In this document: positions 13,678-26,614 of the stretch, piece by piece | Position numbering within the stretch: position 1 is the first letter of the stretch | Layout: each line of letters starts with the position of its first letter | The notes under the pieces: generated by a model | Database searches by the model: none | What the model was told of the DNA's origin: nothing | What the model saw: the letters and a program-made list of their open reading frames with translations, nothing else | Position numbers and translations under genes: made by a program | Assembly: GCA_035610365.1 (NCBI GenBank) | Contig: CM069432.1 | Span: 177,491,027 to 177,555,026 of the forward strand | Direction: 5' to 3' | Source of the DNA: Aquatica leii | Taxonomy: Eukaryota > Arthropoda > Insecta > Coleoptera > Lampyridae | DNA: 64,000 bases

Positions 13678-14344
13678 ATTATTTGTGCTTTCTTTCCTTC
13701 TTCGGGTACCCAAAACTCACTTCAATACTCCGTTGGCGCCTGTAGCACTAAATAATTTATTCTTCCCCTTTATATTCTCTTAACTTAACTTGTTTTTTTC
13801 CATAAAATCAAATTTTCACTTCTTTTGCTTTCTGTATATTATTTTAAGCATTTTTCCTTTTTGTTTTGTTTTGCGCATTCATTTTTCTTAAAGCTCTAGT
13901 TAGCCTACTTCTTGCTTTCAGTACTTTTTTGCGACTGCCTGCTCTCCTCCTTCTGTTTCTCCTCTCCTGCTGCTGTCACGTCTTATCTCAGCTGCATTTT
14001 CTTCCATATACGAGGCACTAACATTTAGTCTACACGTCTTTGACTTCTTTCTATCTTTTGTTTTTATTTTTTCTTTTAAAACACTTTTAATTCACTTTTC
14101 GATTATTATTTGTCATATACTGTACCGTTAAAAGGATAGGTATATATAATCATTGTTATAATATACATGTTATCGTATCACCTGTTGACAAAATATGAAA
14201 TTTTGTGAATTCTAAAATTTTAAAAATATGAACTGTGTGAATTCGATTAACTGATTACATTTTTTAATTAAGATTACAATATCGTCCATATATTATATAT
14301 TATTATCCATGACCCCTTTGAAACGTACTGAGTGCGTTTTTAAG

Positions 14345-15197
14345 TCACAAAGGCATTCTGACGTATTCTAAGTGTCCGTTTTCTACAGTAAAAGCTGTTT
14401 TTTCAATTGATTCAGGGTTCATTTCAATTTGATGGAACCCTTGTGCAAGATCTAAAGTGGAGAAATACATATATTTTCCTAAATTGTCTAAAATTTTATC
14501 AATTCTAGGAAGGGGATATTTGTCTTCTACTGTTTTTTCATTTAATTTTCGGTAATCGATAACAAGTCGCCATTTCTTTTTACCACTTGAATCATATTTT
14601 AGAATAGTATAGTTATCTACCTTAGTTTCAGGGATAAGGACTTGACCTTCTTCAATATTTACTTTTAAGTGAGTATTAACATTTTGCTTAAAAGGTTTAT
14701 AGTTGAAGAGATTTAGTTCCATAAAAAAAAAAGAATTTCAACATTACCTATTTGTAATGCTATTGTAATCGATTTTAGCTCTTAATTTACTAAATTCATT
14801 GCTTCCTAATAAAAAGTGATTTTTAAAATACGTTGAGCTTGGGTTTATTATTGAATTTGAAGCAAAATTTTTAAATTCAAACTGGGTATGGTAATAAATT
14901 GTAGCTTTGGTCTACTTGTATTAAGATTTAAGCCAATGGTGGTGTTTTCGAGATTATTGTTGCAAAATTTTGGATTATTTTTAGAATTTTGTAAATTATC
15001 ATTTTCTTCAAGAGGGAGAACTTGATTTTCTGGTTGTTCTTCAACATTATAAAGTTCTTCTGATACAAAATTGCGTGGGCCGGTATTCCGAAAATAATTA
15101 TTATTATGAGAAATTGACATTTAAGTAGGTTTAAATTTGGGTTTTCAGACATAGAAACTAGATAAACAAACACATGTTTAAAAAATATGAAAAGCAT
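14345..15197 (-). pseudogene. Errantivirus/gypsy gag tail, protease and reverse transcriptase fragment
   Basis: Minus strand, in order: an asparagine-rich gag tail (open frame 15120-14848), then a protease-like stretch decayed by frameshifts (about 14890-14740), then the start of a Ty3/gypsy reverse transcriptase (14722-14345). The last shows KKWRLVIDYRKLNEKT, YPLPRIDKIL and FSTLDLAQGFHQIEM, which are hallmark motifs of the finger and palm. The frame stops at EYVRMPL, just where the next conserved block should begin, so the remaining reverse transcriptase, RNase H and integrase are missing. With the env-like piece at 11.5-12.0 kb it suggests one decayed minus-strand provirus. No LTRs were recognised. 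Confidence 0.82.
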
Positions 15198-15199
15198 TC

Positions 15200-17890
15200 A
15201 CAGCAAGAGATACTCAAGAGAAAATGCTAAAAACTATATACAAGAAATAAAAAAAACACTTTGTTAATCACTAAAAAATAGCAAAAGAACCAACGAAACA
15301 AAAAGTGAAAATGAAACACATTGTACTACACATATTTATAAGTACCAAACGGTACCAAAATAAGGTAACAATCATCAAATAAATAAGTATTACAACATTC
15401 AGTCATAAAATATATGTACACAAAATAAGAGTTAAGTAATACAAATTAAATTTAATAGAAAATATAAGATATGCCAGAAGTGACAATAGTTGATTCAAAC
15501 AACAACAAGATTGCTCAACAAGTCCAAAATAAATGAAAAACTTGAAGAAGAACAGTTGTTTATTCTATTTATACAACTTACATAAATTTCAATTGGAACA
15601 GTACCTATATAAAACCAAATATGAACTTATGATAGCAGTTTTTTTAATTAAACAAAACAAGAATTATATTAATAGATCGATGTTACAGGACAAATTAACA
15701 AATATATAATTAATTAATTTTTTTAACGCTGACTAATCACAGCTACAGTAAATTTGCAAAACATAAGCAAGCAGCATCTTTTGTACATTTTACCTCTTAT
15801 TTTACTATCCATTATGGACAAATTTCTGATGAAAGTAGATAAAGGTGCATTGTAACAAAAAAAACTTTTGTCAGAAATCTTAGATGTACAATATGGATTT
15901 TCAAATTTTGAACTCTAGATTATGGGAACAAGTTTTTTTAAACTAAATCGTGTTTTTTTTCTTTTTCGAAAAATGGCGTATTTTATAGGTGTTTCAGTTT
16001 ATTTCGTTCAACAGTTTTACAAACTGATAAAAGGATAACGTAATTTTTCAACCATTGAAAATCTACAAAAAAATACGTTAGTACCATGTACTTGTGTAGC
16101 AAGCGCAAGTAATGGTTATGGCTTTCAAGTTTAAATGCAACATTATTAGTTGGTAAACATAAAATTCATCTCTTAATACCCTAATTTGCAAAAACAGAGT
16201 AAACAAAGTAAAACATGTATGTTTCTGTTTATTATGATGAAATCACAGACATAAGTGAGTTTATTTAGTGATCATTTTATGTACGGTTTGTTGGTTAAAA
16301 TACTATTTATATAGAATTTAATAAAACAATTTTGAATTGGAATATCAAAAAGCCAGTTAGTGTTTCTAAAACAGAAAAACTAAAGCAAATGTAAATAACT
16401 AATAATGTGCAAGTTCACTTTTAAATATCCATTTGGAAAAAATAAACAAAAACGAAATATAAAGTAACTATGTTTCCTAATTTAGGTAAGTACATTCGAT
16501 GTGTTGTACCATACTGTAATTCTAAGAATTTTGTGAATAACAATATTTCCTAAACAAATCCGTAAAACATCACCGGTTCTGGTTGTTTCCATATAATTTT
16601 CAGAAACATTTATGACTGTACCTGTACCACCCAAAGGTGGAAAAAATCTGACTATATTTCATTAAATATCATAAAATTGATCGTAATTAGTGATTTTTAT
16701 ACACATAAAAAAGGCATTTTAGAAAATGATTATGAACACTTACTTACCGTGCAAGTTTTTTTGCCTGTTTTTTTTTACTGTTTAATTGTATTTTATAGTT
16801 AATAAAAAACTGTAATCGTGTGGTACTTTTTAGAACGTTTTAATATTGCTAATAATTAATATAGTTGTTTTAAAATTTAGATTTTAAGATTGGGGGCTCA
16901 TTCTATATACCTCGCGTAGAGGGCCATCACATTTTAGTTACGCTGCTGGTCAAATGTTGTTAAGAAAAAATGTTTGCACAAACAGTACAAGTGCAAACGA
17001 TGTGGATTCCTGTTATATACAAGGATTCCAGTTCTGCAAACACATTTATAGGTATCTTACAGTGGCTGTGGTTATATTTTGAAATTTTGGATGCATAGCA
17101 ATCATACTACCTATAATTTGTTTAGTCATATTAGACAATATATGCATTCTCAGTAGTAGAAAAAAGTTGATACTCATTTAAAATACGACAAATAAGTTTT
17201 CAGTTAAACTAGTAATTGGTTACGCTCATAGAAAGAATTAGAAGCGACCCATTACTAGGCGAGAACTGGCTGCCAAGCGTGGTAATCAAGTGTCGCCCAA
17301 GCGCGCAACTAAATATGAGCTAAGTATGTCAACCAAAAATTAGGCAAACGTGGCAACTAATTATAGGCTACGTGTAGCAACCATGAATTATACAATGCTG
17401 GTAATTAAGCAGCAACTAAGATAAAATAATGATTCCTTATGGCAATACTTTAAATACGATAAATTGTATTTGTTAAAAACAAAATAAATAATCATTTAGT
17501 CATATTAAATAAAAAATATTAAAACAATAAAAACAAACTACTTGTTTTGACTACAGGAATTTTGTTTGGTGATGACTACGTAATTATAGAATATATGTAT
17601 ATGAAATGAAAAATTTAGGAGGTATATAAGAACAACGTTTATCTTTTTTTGAGTAGGTCAATTTGCTGCAATCAAAGGCCGTTGACGACGACCACTATTT
17701 GTATTACCTGCTTTTGATACGAATACCACTACTTTGTAAGACAAAGTCTTGCTGTTTTCTGAATCACTAAATTTTTCTTAAATAACATCTAAAAATTAAA
17801 ATATTGATTAAAAAATAAATCAATTTTATTTAACGTCATTTGTTATTCTTTCAAAGTCGATAATACAACAAATTAAAAGAAAACTATTAA
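15200..17890. other. Gene-free stretch
   Basis: No protein-coding potential recognised. Around 17260-17420 a loose repetition of GCAACTAA/GGCAAC-like words occurs (for example near 17306, 17353 and 17409), possibly a degraded tandem repeat. Otherwise the stretch is A/T-rich with many stops in all frames. Confidence 0.45.
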
Positions 17891-17990
17891 CTTTAATTTA
17901 AAGTATAGTTGTCAGTTCAGTTTGGAAATGCTACAGTTGTTAGACGATCCGTTAAGTTGTCAGTTGTTATTTATCATGCACAGTTCAGTG

Positions 17991-19928
17991 ATGAACGAAG
18001 ATACCCTAATTGCGGTCGCGTTGTGCTTAGCACTAAAAAAACCACGAAAAAACAGAAGTAAGTGGAGTAAAAATTGGCTCCTGAAAAGAAATAAACTTTC
18101 GCATTTAAATTGATTAAAGCAAATTTATTGAACCTTCTTATTAGTCAAACTATTTAAGAATGAGCGAGGATGCATATCGAAAGTTGCTGCAGTTAGTAAC
18201 ACCAATTATAAAAAAGCAAGACACCAACATGAAAGAAGCTATATCACTACATGAGAGGCTACTGGAAGTTCATATTAAAGTCTTAATTTTCCTACTGTCA
18301 TATCAGTTCCTAGTTTAAGCGTTATAATACTCCAAACCTGTAAAGCAATAATAACAGTACTGCAGGAGATATAAAGGTTAGTGCGATAGTGTCAAGTAAA
18401 TCTTTTTATTTATTACAGTTTACAAATATGTAGTCGTATAACATATTATATATCTGAATACTGCAAAAAATAACTAGCCGTTAAACCTCCTGCCGGACTT
18501 AATTCTAGTGTTGAAGCACATTGTACACCTGATGGATTTACAAATTGACCTGGCTGCTGCTGCTGTACGGACCATAATCGAACTTGTGGCAACGGCTGAG
18601 TTATTATAACGGATATTTTTTTAAGGGAACGCAGTTGGCCTTCAAATATGGCATTAATCATTTTTTTAACGAAGGGTAGCATTTCGGGTGCCATATTACT
18701 TAATTCTGCTGCAATATACTTACCAATGCAGTGTGCATATCATCTTTCGTGTTATCATTCTTTGTCAATCGATCAGCCACCAATTGAAGCACTTTTTTAT
18801 TTGTCACATGAGTGGAGCTGCTGGATGGTCTCTTTAGTTGTGTACCTAAGAATTTTGTATTCGTGAGCCGGAGAACTAATTGTGAATTATTTTTAGTAAT
18901 AGGACGCGACTCTTCAGACTGACTGGTACTTTCCTCATTGAGATTGTTCTCTCCGTCATGTACATGATCGTCTGCACTAGACGATGAACCCTCCTACAAA
19001 AAGATAAACATTTATTAGGTACTAGAAATACTTCTAGATGCTATATTGCAACGTAAGCTGAGGTAATGTATTGTTTTAGATGCCAGCAAATGAAACCGAA
19101 TGGAGACATATTGCCGAGGGTTTTCAAACCAGATGGCAATTTTCTAATTGTCTCGGAGCTGTAGATGGCAAGTATGTACGCATAATACCGTTACCAGATA
19201 GCGGATCCTTATTTTGGAATTATAAAAAATTTCATAGCATAATTTTAATGGCGGTCGTAAATTCAAATTACGAATTTATTATGTGCGATGTCAAAACCAA
19301 TGAAGCCATTTCAGATGCAGAACTAATCAATAATACTAAGTTTTATAAAAGATTGCTTAACGGTGATTTATATTTACCACCCGACGAGAGGCCACCGTCT
19401 AATATCACAAAACTGCTATTTGCTTTTATTGGAGACGAAGCATTTGCATTAAAGCTAAACTTCCTAAAACCACTCAACAAAAACCTATCGAAGTATGAAC
19501 GTATAAATTTTAACTACCGCTTATCAAAAGCAAGACGTATTGTTGAGAACACGTATGGGATATTGGCCAATAGGTTTAGAATCTTTCATACTTCTATATA
19601 TTTGAAAAACATAGAGAATGTTGATATTGGTGTCTTAGCTTGCTGCTACTTGCACAATTTTTTAAGGCACTAGGCAAGCTCTACTGATATTTCAAGTGAA
19701 TTAAACAGTTCAGATAGAGACCCAGTTCTGGAGGTGCAAGGGCTAGTAGATCTTCAAGCGGCTACACATCGGAACGATGCTAGTAAAATAGCAAAAAATG
19801 TGAGAAATAAGTACATGCAATATTTACTAAAAGAATTAGGAAAAGTTGACTGGCAAGATGAAGTAGTTCGCACAACATATATGGGATCATTTGTTATACC
19901 TTTTCTTGAATTTTTGTACTATATTTAA
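17991..19928 (+). pseudogene. PIF/Harbinger DDE transposase (DDE_Tnp_4 type), decayed
   Basis: The likely start is the ATG at 17991 (MNEDTLIAVALCLA). The N-terminal exon shows KNWLLKRNKLSHLN and, after a frame change, LVTPIIKKQDTNMKEAIS, both typical of Harbinger transposases. It reaches a GT donor at 18377. The catalytic exon begins after the AG at 19079 and carries GAVDGKYVRI (first D), IGDEAFALK (second D) and RRIVENTYGILANRF (E), plus LACCYLHNFLR. An in-frame TAG at 19671-19673 interrupts the C-terminus, which runs on in frame to about 19928. The N-terminal exon has a stop at 18111 and frame changes. The DDE residues themselves are preserved. Confidence 0.88.
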
Positions 19929-20339
19929 CTACAAAACAATAAAAAAAATACACAATAAATTAACGTGGTATTTACTTACTGTATTTTCTGGATCCTCATC
20001 ATCACCATTCGTTGTGTTATCCATAGTATTTCTACTACCACGAACATCTTGTGTATCATTAAAGAACATAAACAAGTCGTAGTACCACAAAGATGGTTCA
20101 TATATTATGTCATCACTTTCGGCTCCGCTTTTAGTAGTCGCTCTAACCTTTTTTTTTGATCTTTGTTATACGCTGAACGTAAATTGTTTATTTTCTCTTT
20201 TACTATTTTTATAGTTGCATTGTTATCTTGCTCTTTGAATTTTGTTTATGTTGTGGTATTGCGGATCCTTTTTGTTTCACAGACATGGGTGTTGCTGATA
20301 AAGTTCTATAAGCTCACTAACAAAGTCATGGTTTGCCAT
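18446..20339 (-). pseudogene. Harbinger second gene: MADF/Myb-like DNA-binding protein
   Basis: On the minus strand, exon 1 starts at the ATG ending at 20339 (MANHDFVSELIELYQQHPCL) and shows a MADF-like fold signature YEPSLWYYDLFMFFNDTQ near 20100-20045. It ends at a GTAAGT donor at 19979. Exon 2 runs from 18993 to the stop at 18446, with an acidic/serine-rich linker and a C-terminal block MAPEMLPFVKKMINAIFEGQ resembling the self-association tails of such proteins. Several frameshifts lie in both exons. In this superfamily the second protein helps import the transposase and bind the ends. The catalytic transposase exon lies wholly inside this gene's intron, and this gene's exon 2 lies inside the transposase intron. 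Confidence 0.72.
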
Positions 20340-20599
20340 GGCGCAAGATACACACTTCTAGCAATAATTTTATACGACTGAGACCTAATCGGACAGGTCT
20401 GTTTATACATCCGTTTAACTGACAACTGATACGATAACTTTTGAAATATCCATCTAGCTACAGCTTCGTATCACTTTCAGTTTATCTTAAAGTTTTTTGT
20501 ATTTACACATACAGATAACTGGCAGTTCGACTGAAACTGAGACTAAACGAAGAACTGATCTGACCGTCTAAAGGTATCTTTAAATTCAATTTGCCTGCC

Positions 20600-22440
20600 A
20601 CATTCCTGAATATTGCTGCTGTAGCTGTACTACCGGAGCAATTATTGTAGTAAAAGTTTTTGAGACGCAGTAAGCAGTTTTATCGATTTCGGCATAAACA
20701 ATTGGTTTGAATAAATGTAACAATTTTTGATTTTCAAAATCACCTACCTTTATTCTCTACATTTACTTTTACACTAACAAACTAAAATAAACTAATAATC
20801 GTGTTTGTCTGTGAGAACGAAGGAATGACATAGGAGAATTGCCGAATCCGTCATGTATGAATTGTTTATTCCCTGGTATAATGTTTCTAATAACAACGAT
20901 TTATTTTGAAATGTATGGTTTTAGAATAATATTTCTTATAACAACTGAAATTCGTATCGTTTTCATAATAATACAGAATTATTGTTGGTATAATTTTGAA
21001 TTAATAATTCTAGTAGATTGTTCTTAACTAACTAGTTTATAAAAATTTTTATTTACGTTCATTATTGTTAATAGGATTATATGATAATTATAATTTTTAA
21101 CTTTATCAAAATTGTTACCATTACTACAGCTACAATCTGCACTGTTTATTTAATTATACATATTTTTTTTTGTTTTTGCATAGGTACTACGTATTTACTC
21201 TTTAAAATTGTTTATATTTGATTTAAGTTTTAATAAAGTTACGAAATCAAATAGCATGAAATTAACAAAATCGATGCAAAACTAAAAACTAAATAATCTT
21301 AAATTTATGGCGATTGTGCGCAGCGATCATGAATCTCAGTAGCGGCCGAGAGACGGCGTCGATTGTAGATATGCTTGATCAAAACTATTGAATATTAATT
21401 GCCAATGCTTAGCCCAGCCAAATATTGGCCGATTTTTTTCTTTAACGGCGACTTTGTAAGATCCTTGCAACCAACTAGCTGGATTTTTCCTGCGATAAAG
21501 AAGCTTAAATAATAAAGAATGGTGCTTTAACTTTTATCAAAAAAATATGATATTAATCTAGATTTTGTAACCTAGGAAATGTTTTGTATAAATATGCACT
21601 ATATTCAAATAAAGAAGAACGTTTCGCAAAATAACTTGAATTGATAAGTTTAGAGAAAAAAAATTATCTGTTACAATTTGTTTAATAACAGTCAGAAAAA
21701 CGGTTATGGTGTACATTTGAGATTAAACATAAAAGCATAATAACAACCGATGAGAGCGTTGAGAAAATAGTTCAGATCCAAAACATCTAAAACATATTTC
21801 ATATAAAAATAAGAGTTCTTACATAATTTCATGTCGAATGAAAGAACAAAATTGAAAAAAGAAAAATATTTTTTATTGAACGAGTATATTGGGTTTTTAA
21901 GCCTTTAAGTGTAAGTTGCACTGATTTTAAGTTTAAAATTGGTTAACTACTTAATTTCACACAGATTGACTAAAACAAATTTATCTAATGTAAATGAGAA
22001 TTTAGTAAAAGAAACAAAATGGCAATCATACAAGAAAACGAACTTTTTCTATAACAACAATAATAGTTTATAATACTCTATTACGTGATCGGAAATAAGC
22101 GATAAAAAAATAGTTTTTTAACATTCTTTCAAATTACATTTTTGTAATTTTCCGTAAAAAATTAAGAACAATTTTTCCTTGAGTTCAAAAAATTTACCAA
22201 AAAGAAATTAACAAAATTTTACGTAAATTAAATGTTTAAAAATTAATTGTGTAATTTGTATAGTAATTATTGTTTTGTGTAATACAGTTAGTGTATTAAT
22301 AAAGAATAGGTATTTATTGAATAATTAGATTTTTTAAAAACACTTTAATGACTGGTATATTTTTAATTTAAAGGGATTGAGGCAATATTTTTAAATTGCA
22401 TGTTTGGAATTTACGCTTAAATTACCCGCCGTTAGAACAG
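20600..22440. other. Gene-free stretch upstream of brummer
   Basis: A/T-rich sequence with no convincing open frame or repeat signature. It may include distal regulatory DNA of the lipase gene downstream. Confidence 0.4.
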
Positions 22441-22479
22441 CTGTTAATATATATATTGCGTAACTAGCAGAACCACACC

Positions 22480-22726
22480 ACCTATCTGTAACCAATAGGC
22501 TTCAAAAACTCAAACGACGTCACAGCCCCTCTCTTTGTTTGTTTTATTTATTAATGACCATTTAATTCGTAATACAGTGACTATAATAGTCGACTTTGTA
22601 GTTAAATTCCGCAGTTTAAATCTGAATACGACATTAAGAAGTTATAAGTCGAAAATATCCACGATATTGGATATTTTTTTAATATAAATTCGTTGTGGTT
22701 TAATTATTGTTTAAATAACAGTGATC
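22480..22726 (+). promoter_or_regulatory. Candidate promoter/5' leader of brummer
   Basis: Between the gene-free stretch and the ATG at 22727 there is a less A/T-rich patch with a CCAAT box (ACCAATAGG near 22491) and a near-consensus cAMP-response element GACGTCA at 22516-22522. No convincing TATA box or initiator could be fixed. CREB/CRTC control of fat mobilisation is known in insects, which makes the site plausible. The assignment is inference from motif and position only. Confidence 0.3.
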
Positions 22727-25700
22727 ATGAATTTGTCTTTCGCGGGCTGTGGATTTTTGGGTATATACCATGTGGGTGTTGCAGTTTGTTTTAGAAAATA
22801 TGCTCCACACTTATTATTAAATAAAATTTCTGGAGCTTCTGCTGGTGCAATTGCAGCATGCTGCCTTTTATGCGATTTGCCATTAGGTGAGACAAATCAT
22901 TTCTCTAATTTAAGTAAACTTATAATCATTACCTAGAGACCGATATAACGTGAATAACACTCGAAAAATCGTTATCTTTTACTTGTTTCTAACCATATAC
23001 ATAATTATTTACATACAATATGATGTTCGTATATGGACGTACCTGACAAAGGTTTTGGCATTTATCCTAATTAACTGTTTACGTGTTCTTTATTTTTTTT
23101 CTAATATTAATAAACAAAAAGTATTTACAACGTGAATTAGCAAAAAGTAATTGCTTAGAACGTATGTTTATGCAAGTATTGACTCGGCCTTGAATTGAAT
23201 TTAAATTTCAGTATTCTACACATTGTTAGCATATAAAGGTTTAAATATACAAATGAAATTTAATACATTTAGGTATGTATATGTATTAACATTACCTTAA
23301 ATGTTTTACCGCGTTTTGGAAAGTTTCTTCTCTCTGCCTCTTTCAGTAATAAAGTTCAATAACATATTGATTGGACAAATATGTTTACAAATCTACAGAA
23401 TTGTTAATATAAATACTGTTATCAAAGGAATTAAATCAAACAATATTCAGTGTTCAATAAATACGAAATAATATTGTTAAATCAATACGATAATTGTATG
23501 ATTCACAAATTAGATTTAAAAATGTCTTTGTCGCTCATCAAAAATATGCATAGGTTTGTAGTTTTTCGGGAATCCAATAAATTTTTCATTCACAAACCAA
23601 AAAATGGGGATGTTTACTAAAATATTTAGTTTATAGCTGATAATCATGTTTTGTTTATTTTGAAAACTGACACGTGTGGGTTATCATCTACATTATATAC
23701 AATGTTATCATTATACTTTTACTAGTACAATATGAATGCTATTTATGTTGATGAAACGATCGCTACGCATTCCTTAACTGCAAATGAAGTCATCAAAAGA
23801 AAAATCAAAACTTTCATGAATAATTAATCTTTTTTTTGTGTTAAATTTAAACTTCGATCAAGTTTAATGAACATTAATTATTTATCAAATAGATTAAAAG
23901 TGAAGGTACAATTGTTTATTATCAGCAAAATTTTGATTTTTAATGTAATGTGAATGTCAATCTTTACTCCAATGTTTCGCAACGATTGTTACATAAATCA
24001 CTGAGAAGTGGCCTAAAACGATAACGTATCTCACTTTATGTTAAATTTGTTTGATAATTCCTTTCTTCATGGTTTGGTCACGAAATTTCACTTTGTCGTA
24101 TGTGGGGTTGAAAACGTGATTCTCTAATCATTTTATCCTAAAGCCTACAGTCTATTTCAGTTTCTGCAAAAATTTTGATTATAAAACAGTGGCACTACGT
24201 TTTCTGTTTTGTATACTGTACTTATTTAAAACCATGCTGGAAATTCCAAATATGCTTGAGTTTATAAAATAAATACTAACCGTTATGATTTTCAGATGAC
24301 ATGACAAGCGATGTTTTAAGACTGGCCATAGAAGCTAGAAGTAGGTCGCTGGGTCCATTTAGTCCATCTTTCAACATTCAAAATCTTCTACTACAGGGAT
24401 TAGAAAAGGTAAATACATTCTATTGCTAACGTTCATCGGTCAAGCTTTAATTAAACGTTTCGGTTTATAGTATCTGCCAGAAGATGCACACGTCAAAGTT
24501 AACGGTAAATTACATATCTCTCTTACAAGAGTGTACGATGGAAAAAACATAATCGTTTCGGAATTTGAAAGCAGAGAAGATTTACTTCAGGCACTTTTGG
24601 CATCAGCGTTTGTACCAGTGTTTTCTGGAATTTTACCACCTAAATTTCGCGGTGTTCGATGTATGGATGGTGGTTTTAGTGATAATTTACCAGCGATCGA
24701 TGAAAATACCATTACAGTTAGTCCATTTTGCGGGGAGTCTGATATCTGCCCAAGAGATGATAGTTCCCAATTATTCCATGTAAGCTTTTGATTTTTAAAT
24801 AAAGCTTAAGATCTATAAATTTCCTTTCAGATTAATGTAGCTAATACCAGTATAGAACTTTCAAGACACAATATTTATCGAATAGCTCGAATTTTATTCC
24901 CACCAAAACCCGAAATTTTGTCAAATATGTGTAAACAAGGTTTTGACGATGCATTAAGGTTTTTGCATAGGAATAATTTAATAAGTTGCACGCGTTGTTT
25001 AGCGGTACAATCTACTTTTGTGGTATCTGAAACTATAGAAGAATGTTATGAGTATGATCCAGAATGTAACGAATGCAAACTTCATCAACAGGTAATTTGA
25101 CTAAGGCTATGAGTAATACTAAATTAATTTGTTGTGTTACAGGAAGCGTTAGTTTCAAATATGCCAGACACAGTAATGTCAATATTTCAAGACGCCATCG
25201 ATTCTGCAAACAAAGGTCTTGTTAACTGGATGTTCAAACACCGAGGAATGAAACTGCTCTCGGTTCTTAGCTTACCATACACATTACCGGTCGATATTAT
25301 GTATGCCACAGTTACCAAGTAAGAATTTTGGCAACTTTTAGCATGCATTTTATGTTCATATTAAGAATTTACTATTTAATAAAACGTATACTAACAAACA
25401 CATTTTTATTAGAGTTATTGGTAATTCTGTTGAAACTGAAAGTATTGCATGCAAACTACTAGGAAACGCTGTCCTTTTTTTAAAAAAGGCGTGCCAACAC
25501 TTTTTTCGAGTACCGAGGTGATTACGCTGTCTACATTTATAAACCTAACGTCCATATATGTAGTATGTAGTTTAGTTATTGCTTTTCTTTTAATATTTGC
25601 CTGAGAAGATACTAAATGAAACTATAATTTAAAAATACAAACTTGTGGATGATTGTTTTAACAATGTCTGTTTTTGTCTTTTTTTCGAGTTGGTTGGACG

Positions 25701-26614
25701 ACTACTACAGTTCAAATTTAATTTTCTAATTGTTATCAACTGCCTGTTGTTTATATGCTTATAACCTTTGTAAAACTTTGGTGTTTATGGAACGAACTAC
25801 TTACCATACAAAACTATGTGACTATTTTTCTTTCTTTTTTTTATCTTTTATTATCTATACCGAGTATCGTCTTCCAAATTAAATTGAGACATCAATATTA
25901 TTAGCTGAAATGATTAAATTGTTGAAATTTTAGTTGCATTAGAAAAAAGTGAAATTATATTTAACATGACAAAAATTGACTGTTACCACATATAGTTTTG
26001 TGGGCTAATAGCTGTAATTCAATAAATACTTATAGAGTATAAATTAATCAAGAAAAAAAGTACTACTTTAAAAAGTGCTTTAGTATCTTACTGGCAATGG
26101 TTTTATTAGATATTAAGTAAAACCCAGAAACTGGCACTTGTGAATGCATAATGAACACACTTCTGTTTTAATGTAATATTAAATGTGTTTACTGCTTCTG
26201 AAATATAACAATTAACGATTGCTTATTACTAACAAGCTAGCCTGAGTATTTTTATTGCACAATTGCTGATTAGTGTTTTTTGACTGCTTATTTATACAAT
26301 TAAATTTGTTCTAGGTTTATGTCAACTACACCAGTCATGGGTAATGGTTTATGGAACTTGAGCAAGTTTTTTATGGACCAAGTATCTACAGTCTTAGTAA
26401 AAGTACACAATCATCGACAACAATTAAATGCAAATATTAATTGCAAAGTTGCCATTTCTGAATACGTCGTAGGTAAATATTCGACAAAAACATGTATATA
26501 ACAAAGACTCATAATTCTTCTGTATTAGGTCCTTACGATATTGAATCTTGTCTCGAAAGAGATTTCCAAGGCACATTAAACATGAATTTCACAGTAAATT
26601 TAGAGGAAACGTAA
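22727..26614 (+). CDS. bmm: Brummer/ATGL-type triacylglycerol lipase (patatin-like phospholipase domain), 8 exons
   Basis: Insect homologue of brummer/PNPLA2, which hydrolyses stored triglyceride at the lipid-droplet surface. Exons by GT-AG joins: 22727-22886, 24296-24408, 24471-24779, 24831-25091, 25143-25318, 25413-25517, 26315-26472 and 26529-26614. They sum to 1368 bp, giving 455 aa with no stop or frame break. The start [18 protein letters not shown] contains the glycine-rich oxyanion loop. The nucleophile is Ser38 in GASAG and the second dyad residue is Asp157 in MDGGFSDN, 119 residues apart as in human ATGL. Other landmarks are [50 protein letters not shown] and [17 protein letters not shown]. 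The exon 5 donor and exon 6 acceptor were chosen because they alone keep the frame. It is the only evident host gene here and appears functional. Alternative isoforms cannot be excluded. Confidence 0.96.

Larger units (their letters stand above)
17898..20590. mobile_element. PIF/Harbinger DNA transposon (ends approximate)
   Basis: The element is defined by its two genes, a plus-strand DDE transposase and a minus-strand MADF-type protein, which together are characteristic of PIF/Harbinger elements. The ends are not firmly fixed. Both flanks contain an inverted similarity, TTTAAAG followed by GTCAG and CAGT words (left about 17894-17930, right about 20535-20585 inverted), and the sequences just inside them are rich in CAGTT words. 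The expected 3-bp duplication could not be set. Both genes are mutated, so the copy is probably dead. Confidence 0.7.

Noticed and set aside
22950..23135. Open frame in brummer intron 1
   Set aside because: Low-complexity aromatic/isoleucine translation of A/T-rich intron DNA.
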